Origin: an uncultured cyanobacterium
Lineage (GTDB): Bacteria > Cyanobacteriota > Cyanobacteriia > CACIAM-69d
Length of the DNA: 64,000 bases
Direction: 5' to 3'
Assembly (NCBI GenBank): GCA_937883785.1
Contig: CALGDE010000133.1
Span: forward strand, 41,534 to 105,533
Positions within the stretch are counted from its first letter, which is position 1; each line of letters begins with the position of its first letter. Below the pieces are notes generated by a model. It ran no database searches and was not told the origin of the DNA. It saw nothing but the letters and a program-made list of their open reading frames with translations. The translations under genes were made by a program, and so were the position numbers. Positions 17,905 to 26,821 of this stretch are shown piece by piece.

Positions 17905-18448
17905 AGGGTTTTGTTTTTGCTGAGCTTTTAAGATATTTTAACGAAGCATCGCCTGAACAAAACATCGAAGGATGGTTAGCGTGCCCTGGGATGAGTCCCC
18001 CTGTGCCTGCTCTGTGCGCCTCCGTGGTGGCGATCGCCTGCGGATGGACCGGCGGACGAGTCTTAGAAGCCAGTGGGAAATTCACGAGAAATTTACGGGG
18101 AATTTATCCCGAAATCTACTTAAGAAATTAAGTTGCAAAGGGGGCACCTGTTGTCCCCTATAGGGCTAGGATGGGAGTAGGCTCTCAGACCGATTAGTCA
18201 AAAAAATTGCTTATAAAAGTGTCGTTGAAAACGGTTGTGCAAAGAAAATTACAACCGCCAGTAACGTGACACCGTGTTAATTCGATAGGGGCAAAAGATA
18301 TCGTTTCTTTTCTTGCCCTGAATTTTATTTTTTTGCATTTGACTTGACTTTTGATGGATGTGTCTAGATTCCCCAGAGGGTTTCATGGTGAAAGATATTT
18401 CCAGATTGATATTTTTAGACTACTTACTGCGTGTGTGAGGAGAAATAA
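17905..18448. other. Intergenic region, 544 bp, no gene seen
   Basis: The region lies between divergent genes and should hold two promoters. A small hairpin-prone stretch is at about 18136-18160 (GGGGGCACCTGTTGTCCCC), and a clear ribosome site GTGAGGAG sits before the GTG start at 18449. I found no convincing ORF, RNA gene or copy of the MITE-like family. Confidence 0.45.
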
Positions 18449-19480
18449 GTGTTGAACTTGACGGAGTTAGACGAACTGGAAGACTCAGTTCAAGCCTTAG
18501 TTAAAAACGCCCAAGAAGAAATTGAAACGCGACGCCTAGAAAAACAGCGCGATGGTTACTACCAAGAGGCTTTAGGGGAGATTAAAAAACGGTTGGACGG
18601 GTTGCTAGCGTCGGTGGTTGAGGCATTGGATCAGCTTCCAGAGGCAGAATTTAGCGACAGTGTTAATCGTCGGCAGCTTCTGGAGACCAGGGCAAATATT
18701 GAGCAGCAAATAGAAGACGCGCCGATGAAAGCTGCGGAAATAGCGGATCGCCAGTTGATTTTGCAGGAGGAGCGGTTGCTGGAGGAAAAGCAGCACAAGC
18801 AGGATCGAATTTGGCGATCGCAATTAAAAGAAGACTTGCTCGACATGATCCGGGAGCAAACGGACTTTTTCAGTGCCACCGATGCCGCGATCGCCGTTAA
18901 GGGCTACATAAATGATTTGCGGGCGATCGGGGGGTTAGAAGAGGTGGTGACCACCCTGATTGAGCAAATTAATACCTACAGCGAAGAGGGTGCCGTGGCT
19001 CGAATGCGCGGCAGTTGCGAGCAAACCCTGCACTTTATTTACGACAAGGCAATGCAAAATCGGGCGCGGGTGGACCGAGGTCCAGAGCTACAGCCTCGCA
19101 TTCGTCATCGGTCTAGCGAGCGGCGTCCGAAGCTGTATACCCAACTTGCGGGGAAAGTCGTGATTTTTGGTGGGCATGATCGCCTACAAACGGCGGTAAA
19201 AAATCGGTTGCGGGATTCTCAAGTGGAACTGGTGTGGTACTCCACTCAAAGCGGCGTTAGCTTAGCCCAGCAAGGGGAAAGTCAAATTGCCAGCGCTGAT
19301 TTGGTGATTATTGTGACGGGCTATGCCAGCCATTCCTTGACGGAAGGGGCAATGCAAACGGCTAAAAAACTGGGTATTGCACCTGAGATGGTCAACACAA
19401 CGGGCATGACCAAACTGTTAGAAACTATCGAAATAGGGCTGAAAACCAGACAGTTTGCCGACCGAATGAACACGGCATAG
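18449..19480 (+). CDS. Coiled-coil protein with C-terminal DUF2325 domain
   Basis: The first 230 residues are charged and predicted helical, with heptad-like stretches (QALVKNAQEEIETRRLEKQR; ILQEERLLEEKQHKQDRIW). The C-terminal 100 residues match DUF2325: KVVIFGGHDRLQTAVKNRL, then SADLVIIVTGYASHSL, and a final helix region. DUF2325 proteins have a Rossmann-like look, but their function is unknown. The GTG start is set by a strong GTGAGGAG eight bases upstream. The gene stands alone; the next gene on the right is convergent. Confidence 0.8.
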   Translation: MLNLTELDELEDSVQALVKNAQEEIETRRLEKQRDGYYQEALGEIKKRLDGLLASVVEALDQLPEAEFSDSVNRRQLLETRANIEQQIEDAPMKAAEIADRQLILQEERLLEEKQHKQDRIWRSQLKEDLLDMIREQTDFFSATDAAIAVKGYINDLRAIGGLEEVVTTLIEQINTYSEEGAVARMRGSCEQTLHFIYDKAMQNRARVDRGPELQPRIRHRSSERRPKLYTQLAGKVVIFGGHDRLQTAVKNRLRDSQVELVWYSTQSGVSLAQQGESQIASADLVIIVTGYASHSLTEGAMQTAKKLGIAPEMVNTTGMTKLLETIEIGLKTRQFADRMNTA

Positions 19481-19667
19481 CTGACCCTTGGTAGCGCTGC
19501 GTGCAAATTGTATGCCAATTGATTGTGTGCCAATTGTTCTAACAGCTCTGATTCTGCTCAACGAAGTCTTTATCAATGACCTCAGTTCTACGAAAAGCCC
19601 TCCTTGCAAGATTCGCTTGATAAAGGGGAAGCGGATTTGAGCTGATTTTCGTGCCATCGAACTGACA

Positions 19668-20222
19668 TCAATGATTTAAAAGTCCGCTGACGTAACGCTG
19701 TAAAGCAATTTTCTGCTGCTTAGAGTCAAGTGGCTGGGATTGGATCAACGTATCCAAACTGATGCCATTGACCAGTGCTAGCAGCACATTGGCTTCGATC
19801 GCCGGATCAATATCAGAGCGAATAATCTGCTGTTTTTGCAGTGCTGCTAATTCTTGGATAACGACTTTCCGCAGCTCCCCCGCACTGTGTCGATGCTCCA
19901 CCATTAAGTCTTGCCGTCCTACGGCATAGCCCAGAAACGCCACCCACACCTGCAAGATTTCTTGCCGCGTCTGATCCAGCGGTAAAAACGACAACAGCAT
20001 GGCCACCAACCGGTCCACCCCTGACAAGTTAGTGATCGCGACGTCCATTTGCCCCCGCAACCGCTCCGTTACCTGATGCAGGGCGAATAAAATCAACTCT
20101 TGCTTATTGCGAAAATAGTGGGTGACCACGCCTGTGGTGCAGTCCATCTCCTGGGCGATCGCCCGCATGCTGGCGCGATCTAACCCCTCCCGAGCAATTA
20201 CTCGCCAAGCGGCTTCGGACAC
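19668..20222 (-). CDS. TetR-family repressor
   Basis: The N-terminal helix-turn-helix reads GLDRASMRAIAQEMDCTTGV followed by VTHYFRNKQELILFALHQV, the TetR signature. The C-terminal part is an all-helical ligand/dimer region. The only usable start codon in frame is GTG at 20222, which clips the first helix. The frame continues upstream for about 30 more codons with TetR-like sequence (RRLEVSEAAWRVI) but contains no ATG, GTG or TTG. The gene faces the operon at 20378 across a long palindrome, so it very likely controls that operon and itself. Confidence 0.9.
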   Translation of the reverse strand: MSEAAWRVIAREGLDRASMRAIAQEMDCTTGVVTHYFRNKQELILFALHQVTERLRGQMDVAITNLSGVDRLVAMLLSFLPLDQTRQEILQVWVAFLGYAVGRQDLMVEHRHSAGELRKVVIQELAALQKQQIIRSDIDPAIEANVLLALVNGISLDTLIQSQPLDSKQQKIALQRYVSGLLNH

Positions 20223-20327
20223 CTCAAGGCGTCGATCATTTTGAGCGGCGATATTTGCTGCCTCTAAATACTGTCGTTTGAAGATACTGTCGCTGGAAGC
20301 AATTTCGAACTTCTATGGACAGTTTAT

Positions 20328-20366
20328 CACAACAGTTGTTATATTCATTGCATAACAACTGTTGTG
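20328..20366. promoter_or_regulatory. Double palindromic operator for the TetR regulator
   Basis: CACAACAGTTGTTAT (20328-20342) and ATAACAACTGTTGTG (20352-20366) are perfect reverse complements separated by 9 bases. Each arm also contains an 11-bp palindrome (ACAACAGTTGT at 20329-20339; ACAACTGTTGT at 20355-20365), so two dimer sites lie 26 bp apart. The right site ends just before the TGAGG ribosome site of the gene at 20378. This is the classic placement for a TetR autoregulatory operator. Confidence 0.85.
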
Positions 20367-20377
20367 AGGTAGTGCCT

Positions 20378-20977
20378 ATGCAGTTCAGTGCTTGGCATCG
20401 TTCGGCATTTTCGCCGTCGCAAAAGCCTGGGTGGCTAGATCGACTAATCGGTTCGGGGGCGACTTCGGCGGAGTTGGCGGTGCAGTTTATTCCTGCTTTC
20501 GGGGCGGCGATCGCGGCTCCGGTTTATGGGGCCACGCTGGCAATGGATTGGAGTTCTTGGCAGCTAGGGGCGATCGCGCTGTTGGGGTTTGACATTGTGG
20601 GAGGGGTGCTGACTAACGCCACGTCAGCGGCTAAAGGTTGGTATCACCGTCCGGGTCAACGGGCGCGGCATCATTTTGGGTTCGTGGCGTTGCACCTTTT
20701 CCACATTGGGCTGGTGTCGCTGTTGTTTCGTGGCGCAGACGTGTTCTTTTTCGTTGGGGTGTCGAGTTTTTTGCTCGGGGCGGCGGCGTTGATTTTGGCC
20801 AGTCCTTTGTATTTGCAACGACCGATCGCCTTCGGGATGTTCGGCTTGGCGCTGCTGGGCGATCGCTATTTCCTAACGCCAACGCCGGGATTGGAGTGGT
20901 TTTTGCCGCTGTTCTTCCTAAAGCTTTTGGTGAGTCATTTGCTGAAGGAAACGGCGTATAAACCGGGCGATCGCTAA
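20378..20977 (+). CDS. Polytopic membrane protein, first gene of the TetR-controlled operon
   Basis: The 199-residue protein has about six hydrophobic segments (for example WQLGAIALLGFDIVGGVL and VFFFVGVSSFLLGAAALIL) and a histidine-rich loop (KGWYHRPGQRARHHFG, then LHLFHIGL). I do not recognise the family. The start at 20378 is preferred to an upstream in-frame ATG at 20315 because the latter would make the operator coding, and TGAGG precedes 20378. It is followed after 80 bp by the second operon gene. Confidence 0.7.
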   Translation: MQFSAWHRSAFSPSQKPGWLDRLIGSGATSAELAVQFIPAFGAAIAAPVYGATLAMDWSSWQLGAIALLGFDIVGGVLTNATSAAKGWYHRPGQRARHHFGFVALHLFHIGLVSLLFRGADVFFFVGVSSFLLGAAALILASPLYLQRPIAFGMFGLALLGDRYFLTPTPGLEWFLPLFFLKLLVSHLLKETAYKPGDR

Positions 20978-21057
20978 GTACGTTCTGCCTTGGAGTTTTG
21001 TCGGCTTTAGTTTGAATGATTCGGCTTGTATTGTCTGATTTTTTGCTAAGGAGATTG

Positions 21058-21594
21058 ATGGCTATGTCCCTTAAGATTCAACACTGGACCGCTATTTTGT
21101 TGGGAGTTTCGTCGGTGTCCCTGAGTGTATTGGTGCCTGGCGGCCCCATCGAAACTCGCAGCTTTGCCCATATCAACCCCTTAACGTTGGGGGTATTCAA
21201 TACGTTTCTGACCATTTTGGGACCGGGCAGTTTGCTGTTGGCTTATTTCGTTTGGAAATCGGAGCGTTGGGCGCTGTGGGGGTCGGCATTGTGCGGCTTA
21301 TCTTTCTTCGGCGTTTATGGTTTGGATTTGGCTCAAATCTTTCCCGTTTCGCCCGATGCGATGCCGCTAGCTTTGTTCGCGATCGAGGTGTGGGGAACAG
21401 TGCTGGCATTTCCTTTAATGGCAATGTCACTCCAGGCACTGAGGGACATTAGCCCGATCGCGATCGCCACCCCTTCCAATGCCAGCGCTTTGCTTCTGGA
21501 TGCACGCTGGTCTCAGGTACTGGTGACCCTCTGTCTAGGACTGGTAGCGCTGGGAATTATTGTCTTTGCAACGCAATCAGCGATGGGGCTTTAG
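21058..21594 (+). CDS. Five-helix membrane protein, second operon gene
   Basis: The 178-residue product has five hydrophobic segments (starting with IQHWTAILLGVSSVSLSVL and ending with VTLCLGLVALGIIVFATQ) and no recognised catalytic motif. The start is at 21058, set by CTAAGGAG upstream; an in-frame ATG at 21016 lacks one. It lies between the first membrane protein and the dehydrogenase gene with short gaps, so co-transcription is likely. Family not recognised. Confidence 0.7.
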   Translation: MAMSLKIQHWTAILLGVSSVSLSVLVPGGPIETRSFAHINPLTLGVFNTFLTILGPGSLLLAYFVWKSERWALWGSALCGLSFFGVYGLDLAQIFPVSPDAMPLALFAIEVWGTVLAFPLMAMSLQALRDISPIAIATPSNASALLLDARWSQVLVTLCLGLVALGIIVFATQSAMGL

Positions 21595-21673
21595 GCATCG
21601 TTGACGCTCGAGATTATTGTCCAAAAGAGATTGCTTACAAACACCGCTTGCACGCCATTGGAGGACTCTCATT

Positions 21674-22813
21674 GTGAAGATGCAAGATGCCGTTTTAATT
21701 GCTGGAGGCTATGGAGTTGTTGGTCGCCAGGTTGCAGCTTTGATTCGCCAGCGCCACCCTCAACTGTCGCTAGTTATTGCTGGACGAAGCCTGGAAAAAG
21801 CTGATGCACTGGCTCGGGAGCTGGGGCACGCTCAAGGATTCCGGCTGGATGTGGATCGTCCAGATCCGCTACAGGGGGTGCGATTTCGTGCAGTGGTTGC
21901 GGCGGTTAATGATCCAGAGGATTATCTACTGTGGGATGCGGTGCAACATAGCATTCCCTACATGGACATTACCCGATGGCCGGAACGACTGCGGGCGTCA
22001 GCGGCGGGACTTGTGGGAAAACCTTTAAAAGCGCCAGTGCTATTTGCTTCTGGTTGGATGGGGGGCGTTGCTTCGATCGCGACGGTGGCGATCGCCCGAA
22101 CTCTGCTGAACGTGGAACGCATTGACATCAGCGTTTTATTCTCGATGCAGGATAAGTCGGGACCCAACTCCGTTGAATATATGGACCGTTTGGCAACGCC
22201 TTTTGCAACGATGATCGACGGTCAGTTGATACAGGTGAAGCCCTTCACTGATCCACGTACGGTGACCTTTCCAAGGGGATACACCACGCCGGTCTACCGC
22301 TTTGACACTCCGGATCAGCTGACGTTGCCACAAACCACTGGAGCCAGGACGGTTGCTACCCGTATCGCCTTTGATGACGGGCTAGCAACGGGACTTCTTC
22401 GATTTTTAATCCGCTCTGGTCTCTGGACGCTGATCAGTGGCGATCGCTTCACGGGACTACGGCGATCGCTGCTACACAACCCCGGCAGCGGTGCCAGCCA
22501 CGAAATCCAAATTGCCGTAGCAGGTCGAGATCTCCATGGCACTGAAGTGGTGAAAACTGTGATGATCGTCGATCCACAGGGGCAAACCCATTTAACGGCT
22601 TTGGGTGCACTAATCCAGCTAGAGCGATTGCTTGGTTTAGACGGAGCAACTTCATCAAAGGCAGGCGTTACCTATCCGGATACCAACCCACAAGTTGAGC
22701 ATGCGCTACACCTTTTGGACTCATTTGGCGTAACAGTTTCAAGGGTAGGAAAGCGCGTCGAAGATGCTGCGACATGTTTGCAGTCCTTTTCGACAGACAT
22801 TAACTGTGCCTAG
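21674..22813 (+). CDS. Saccharopine-dehydrogenase-like NAD(P)-binding protein, third operon gene
   Basis: The N-terminus is a Rossmann fold: DAVLIAGGYGVVGRQVAALI, then LVIAGRSLEKADALARELG, as in the saccharopine dehydrogenase NADP-binding family. The middle and C-terminal parts (LFASGWMGGVASIATVAIAR; EIQIAVAGRDLHGTE) fit the catalytic-domain layout of related trans-acting enoyl reductase-type proteins. The reaction is unknown. GTG at 21674 is chosen because GGAGGA lies 8 bases upstream; ATG at 21680 is the alternative. Its TAG stop forms part of the CTAG flank of MITE-like copy 3. With the TetR gene and two membrane proteins it may act on a lipid-like or toxic substrate (inference). Confidence 0.8.
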   Translation: MKMQDAVLIAGGYGVVGRQVAALIRQRHPQLSLVIAGRSLEKADALARELGHAQGFRLDVDRPDPLQGVRFRAVVAAVNDPEDYLLWDAVQHSIPYMDITRWPERLRASAAGLVGKPLKAPVLFASGWMGGVASIATVAIARTLLNVERIDISVLFSMQDKSGPNSVEYMDRLATPFATMIDGQLIQVKPFTDPRTVTFPRGYTTPVYRFDTPDQLTLPQTTGARTVATRIAFDDGLATGLLRFLIRSGLWTLISGDRFTGLRRSLLHNPGSGASHEIQIAVAGRDLHGTEVVKTVMIVDPQGQTHLTALGALIQLERLLGLDGATSSKAGVTYPDTNPQVEHALHLLDSFGVTVSRVGKRVEDAATCLQSFSTDINCA

Positions 22814-22941
22814 GGCGTGTCATCAATTAGTGCCAGAAGCCTTACACAGTGGGGAGTCCACGCCCTTTCAAAATAAAGCATATTAGGGGCTAAAACCCTT
22901 GTGGTTTCTGGGCTTGAAATTTAAGTGATGACTGCCCCTAG
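22810..22941 (+). mobile_element. MITE-like element, copy 3 (132 bp)
   Basis: CTAG flanks both ends: CTAG then GGCGTGTCATCAATTA on the left, and TTAAGTGATGACTGCCC then CTAG on the right. The ends are imperfect inverted repeats over about 15 bases. The interior closely matches copy 1 (GTGCCAGAAGCC, CACAGTGGGGAGTCCAC, CCCTTTCAAAATAAAGC). The left CTAG contains the stop codon of the dehydrogenase gene. No ORF is present. Confidence 0.8.
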
Positions 22942-22944
22942 CTT

Positions 22945-25900
22945 CTATTCGCTTTGATTAGCGTTTTGATTAACGTTGGCTTGATCGTCTAGCAGTTTAG
23001 GGGTGATTTTTCGGGCTAGGCGATCGCCCTGACGGCAGGCAAGTTTGGCGGCACAATACTGACAGGCGTTGCGATCGCGATCCGGCTGCACCAGGTATTG
23101 TCCTTCGAATAAGGTGGCTTTTACCCGCTCCGCCAAGTTAGCTAGCTGACTATCTTGGTTGACTTTATCTTTTTTACTTTGATCAAGTCGTTCACCCTTT
23201 TTAATGCTGAAGTAAAAGGCGTCGGCAATCGCTTCGTCTTCGGGCAATTCTGATAGGTTGGGATCGTGGGGCGCAACATCTTTATATAGCGCCAACTGCA
23301 CATCCAACTTTGCTTTTCCCTCGTTGTTTTTTGCCCCTTTGGGAAAAGATTTTCCAGTTTTGTAGTCGATGATTACCAAGCCATTGTCGCCATCTACAGT
23401 GGGGCGACGATCAATACGATCCAATTGCCCCGTAACGCGCAATCCATGCCATTCGCCGTCAAATTTTGATTCGCCTTTCAGGAACTGGGTGCCCTCCGGC
23501 ATAAACCATTCACTGGCGATCGCCCGCCGCAAAATCGCGGTCATTTCTGGGCGCTGGGATTGCCAAGTCAAAATTGTATCCAGCCGCATTTCTTCCGCAG
23601 CCAGCGCCACCGCCTCCTCTAGTTTTTCCAGACACTTTTCCGCCGAATCCAAGCGCCATAGGTCCAGCAAAATTTCTAAGACCCGATGGTAAAAGGTGCC
23701 GCTTTTGGCTGCGCTTAGCCCGTCGTCCGCCTCCGGTAGGTCCCGCGATCGCAACAGCCGTTCTGCAAACCACTTAAAGCCGCACTGTCCAATGGCGGTA
23801 ATTTGAGAGGCGCTAAAGATGCGATCGCGCGGCTCAACGCCCAACCCAATGGCGCCATCGTATTCGTCAGCCGGACCCACCATTTCCCGCTGCTTTTCCA
23901 CCGTCCACGAGTGGTGAACCCGAGACAGCACCTGGATTTTATCCGCCGTAAAGTCTGGGGTTAGGGCGTTGCGATTTTTTAAGTGGGGCAAAAAGGCGCG
24001 GTAGGCTTCGGACCAGCTAGCGGGTGGATTATCAGGACCGGGAGCAATACGGGCTTCAGCAATGCCGATGCGATCTAGAAAGGCGCTGGGGAGTTTTTCC
24101 TCTTTGCCCACCAGTTTGGGATAGGTGACCGTTAAGGACTTCCCCGCGGCGGCGACGGCGTGCTGAAAGTGGAGCCATTCCCGGCGGGCTAAAGTAGCGG
24201 CGCTATCCAGGGGAAAACCAGCGCGGGTTAGGCGTTTGCGATCGTAAAAATCCACCACTGGATCGTTAACGACGGGCTCCGGCAGCGTCCCCTCCATCGC
24301 CCCCAAAATAATCACATGGTCATAGCGGCTGCCCACCATTGCTCGCGGCTGGTGCAACTCCACACCGGCTCGACCAGGCTCTGCCGGTACGGTGGTTAGG
24401 CTCAGCACATCGCGAATTTCATCAGCAAACTGGGTAAGGGTGAGGGTGTCCTGCGCCGTAGATTTAGCTTTGGGCTGAGGGGTCTGGTGGAATTCCTGGA
24501 AGCGTTCCAGTGCCGCCAGTTGGTTTTTTAGGGCATTGATGGCGCTGGTTTCCCGGGGACAGCTTTGGGCTCGCGATCGCAGCTTGGCTTTAAAAATCAC
24601 GTCGTCCAGCCAACTTACCCAATGTCCGCGACTTTGCTTTGCTGCCCCCGGCTCTAGCCAGGTTTTTAAATCAATGCCGATCGCCGCCCAAGCCTCTAGC
24701 CCCTCCGGATGCCGCCGCCGTGCCAAATGCCACCAATCGTCGCCCGGTTCCGCTGGTTTAACCCCTTCAGCATCAATATTGTCAGCTTTAATATCTTTAG
24801 CTGTATTTGCATCTTTAGCTGTATTTGTAGTTTCTTCGGCTGCGTCCCCCTCTTTTGCCCCTTCCGCCAAGGCAGGATCCACCACCACCCCATAGCCACA
24901 GAGAGGATGGCGCAGGATTTTGGCAGTGGTTTCAAAGGGAAAGTTACTGGTGGCCGCCTCCAGCAAGTCTCGCACCCAGCCCCCCGCTCGCGTTGCCCCC
25001 AGGGGAATGCTAAACAACAGTCTCACGGGGGTGTTATAGTCCCACGCCACATCCGCCAGCCATTCTCCATAGGTACGCTCGTCCCGCGCCACCAGTGCAA
25101 TCTGTCGCGGTGGCACCCCGTCCATTAGCCACTGTTTCACCTGTCCCAATGCCCAGCGCACCTCGGCAGCCCCGTTGGCAAAGCTGTAGGGCTGGGGCGT
25201 AATTTGCTCCGATGGCGATGTTTCTGCCAAATGAACAATTTCCCAGCCGGCTTCTTGGAAAAGAGCGATCGCGTCCACCGCCGCCGCATCCAAACAAATT
25301 CCGCTCCCGGCTGGCGCCGCCTGGATAATAAACCGCGCCTCATCTAGCGTTACCCAGGGGTAGCCGTAAATTAATGCTGGGGGCTGGTTGCCCCGTGGCT
25401 CACCTGTGACATCGATTGTGACATCGATATTTTCAGAAAGCTTTGCCGTGATGACGTTAAATAGCTCCGCTTCATCAATTAGCTTTCGCGATCGCAGGGC
25501 CGCCCGATAGGCGATCGCAATTTGGGCAATTTGACGCGATCGGGTGGAAACGGTGGCACAGTTGCGCAACTTTTCCAGGTTCAACCCTCCTCGAAAGTAC
25601 TGACGCACGGTAGGCAAAATGCGCTGAGCGGTGGCAGCTAAGTCCGTGGTTTTCTCCCAATACTGCCCCACGGCGGCACGAATCAAGCGGTGGGTAACGA
25701 TTACCGACCCAGTGTTAAACGGTGGCAAATGGAACGCTGCCCATTGGTCTAGGGATCGCGATGGCACTCCCAACGCCCGCGCTGCTTGGGGAGAGGGCGT
25801 AATCACCCCATGTGGTTGGCTATTCTTTTCTTGCTCTTTAAGCCGGTGCTGAACCTGATTTAAACAGGCGGTAGCATCGCCAATCCAAACCGTGCCTTTT

Positions 25901-26031
25901 CCCAAAAACCGCTCTGATTTTGACGGGGGCTTTTTTCGACGTTTAGGGGCTGATTTTTTCTGACTTTTTGAGCTGCTGCCGTTTTTATCGGTGCCGTTTC
26001 TATCGGTGCCGCTGCCGGGGGCGATCGCCAT
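22945..26031 (-). CDS. AddB/RecB-type PD-(D/E)XK nuclease
   Basis: The 1028-residue protein looks like the nuclease partner of an AddAB-type recombination complex. The C-terminal nuclease domain has GQLDRIDRR, then VIIDYKTGK with Asp889 and Lys891 as metal-site and catalytic residues, then QLALYK. A four-cysteine iron-sulphur arrangement is visible: one Cys before the domain (AIGQCGFKWFAERLL) and CQYCAAKLAC at about residue 990. The N-terminal half resembles an inactivated helicase (VTPSPQAARALG region), and no Walker A motif is seen. A short repeat-like segment (NTAKDANTAKDIKADN) lies near residue 405. No addA/recB helicase gene lies nearby. The start at 26031 (MAIAPGS) was preferred to a codon 12 bases earlier. 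Confidence 0.82.
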   Translation of the reverse strand: MAIAPGSGTDRNGTDKNGSSSKSQKKSAPKRRKKPPSKSERFLGKGTVWIGDATACLNQVQHRLKEQEKNSQPHGVITPSPQAARALGVPSRSLDQWAAFHLPPFNTGSVIVTHRLIRAAVGQYWEKTTDLAATAQRILPTVRQYFRGGLNLEKLRNCATVSTRSRQIAQIAIAYRAALRSRKLIDEAELFNVITAKLSENIDVTIDVTGEPRGNQPPALIYGYPWVTLDEARFIIQAAPAGSGICLDAAAVDAIALFQEAGWEIVHLAETSPSEQITPQPYSFANGAAEVRWALGQVKQWLMDGVPPRQIALVARDERTYGEWLADVAWDYNTPVRLLFSIPLGATRAGGWVRDLLEAATSNFPFETTAKILRHPLCGYGVVVDPALAEGAKEGDAAEETTNTAKDANTAKDIKADNIDAEGVKPAEPGDDWWHLARRRHPEGLEAWAAIGIDLKTWLEPGAAKQSRGHWVSWLDDVIFKAKLRSRAQSCPRETSAINALKNQLAALERFQEFHQTPQPKAKSTAQDTLTLTQFADEIRDVLSLTTVPAEPGRAGVELHQPRAMVGSRYDHVIILGAMEGTLPEPVVNDPVVDFYDRKRLTRAGFPLDSAATLARREWLHFQHAVAAAGKSLTVTYPKLVGKEEKLPSAFLDRIGIAEARIAPGPDNPPASWSEAYRAFLPHLKNRNALTPDFTADKIQVLSRVHHSWTVEKQREMVGPADEYDGAIGLGVEPRDRIFSASQITAIGQCGFKWFAERLLRSRDLPEADDGLSAAKSGTFYHRVLEILLDLWRLDSAEKCLEKLEEAVALAAEEMRLDTILTWQSQRPEMTAILRRAIASEWFMPEGTQFLKGESKFDGEWHGLRVTGQLDRIDRRPTVDGDNGLVIIDYKTGKSFPKGAKNNEGKAKLDVQLALYKDVAPHDPNLSELPEDEAIADAFYFSIKKGERLDQSKKDKVNQDSQLANLAERVKATLFEGQYLVQPDRDRNACQYCAAKLACRQGDRLARKITPKLLDDQANVNQNANQSE

Positions 26032-26134
26032 AGAAGCCTCCACAAACCTTTAGCTTCTGACTTGATAATGGCAAACCCCGGGGGCAATGGGGCAAGGCAG
26101 CCCTAAATTAAGTAACTATCGACAAATTAAGTAA

Positions 26135-26821
26135 CTATTGGCGACCGACGGCGGGGGCTAGGGAGTCAGGACGAACCCGACCTCCAGCAGCATTTTCTTC
26201 ACTATCCTCCTCGGCGGGCGAAAAACTACTGTTGGCGCCGTTGTTGTTCACTTCTCCCTCAGGCTCATCGGACGCCTCCAGGGTTTCTGGTGCTTCAGAG
26301 GTGGGATCCTCCGGCACTTCTCCCATGTAGCCCCCCTGTTGCCACATCCCAGATAGCGATCGCCCGTCAGCGTAGGTATAGGTGCCTTCCCCGTGGAAGG
26401 TGTTATTTAAAAACTCTCCTTCGTAAACGCTGCCGTCAGCGGTGCTGTAGGTACCTTGTCCATTGAACTGCCCCCCCGCAAACTTCCCTTCGTAGCGGTG
26501 ACCTTGAGCAGCCTCAAAAACCCCCTGCCCCTCAAATAAACCGTCCACAAACTCCCCTTCATAAAACCCACCAGCGGCGTAGGTGAGCCGTCCTGTCCCG
26601 GTGCGCTGTCCGTCCACAAACTCCCCTTCATAGCGATTGCCTTGCTCCGTCAAGCACTGACCCTTGCCCGTTAGCCGTGCCTGCTCCAGCAGCTCATCGC
26701 AGCTTTCCACGTCACTCTGGGCCAACAGCTCGTCATTGGTGCTGACCTGAGCGATCGCCGGCACAGACCATCCCAAGGCAATGGCTGTGGCGATCACCCA
26801 GGGATAGCAGGGGCGCAGCAT
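26135..26821 (-). CDS. Exported MORN-repeat protein
   Basis: Beginning at 26821 the product has a signal peptide (MLRPCYPWVIATAIALGW to AIAQV), followed by about five MORN repeats of roughly 23 residues (for example YEGEFVDGQRTGTGRLTYA and YEGKFAGGQFNGQGTYS). It ends in an acidic, asparagine-rich tail. MORN repeats often bind lipids or serve as scaffolds, so a periplasmic or surface scaffold role is inferred. Upstream in-frame ATGs (26842, 26911) would bury the signal peptide. Function unknown. Confidence 0.82.
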   Translation of the reverse strand: MLRPCYPWVIATAIALGWSVPAIAQVSTNDELLAQSDVESCDELLEQARLTGKGQCLTEQGNRYEGEFVDGQRTGTGRLTYAAGGFYEGEFVDGLFEGQGVFEAAQGHRYEGKFAGGQFNGQGTYSTADGSVYEGEFLNNTFHGEGTYTYADGRSLSGMWQQGGYMGEVPEDPTSEAPETLEASDEPEGEVNNNGANSSFSPAEEDSEENAAGGRVRPDSLAPAVGRQ

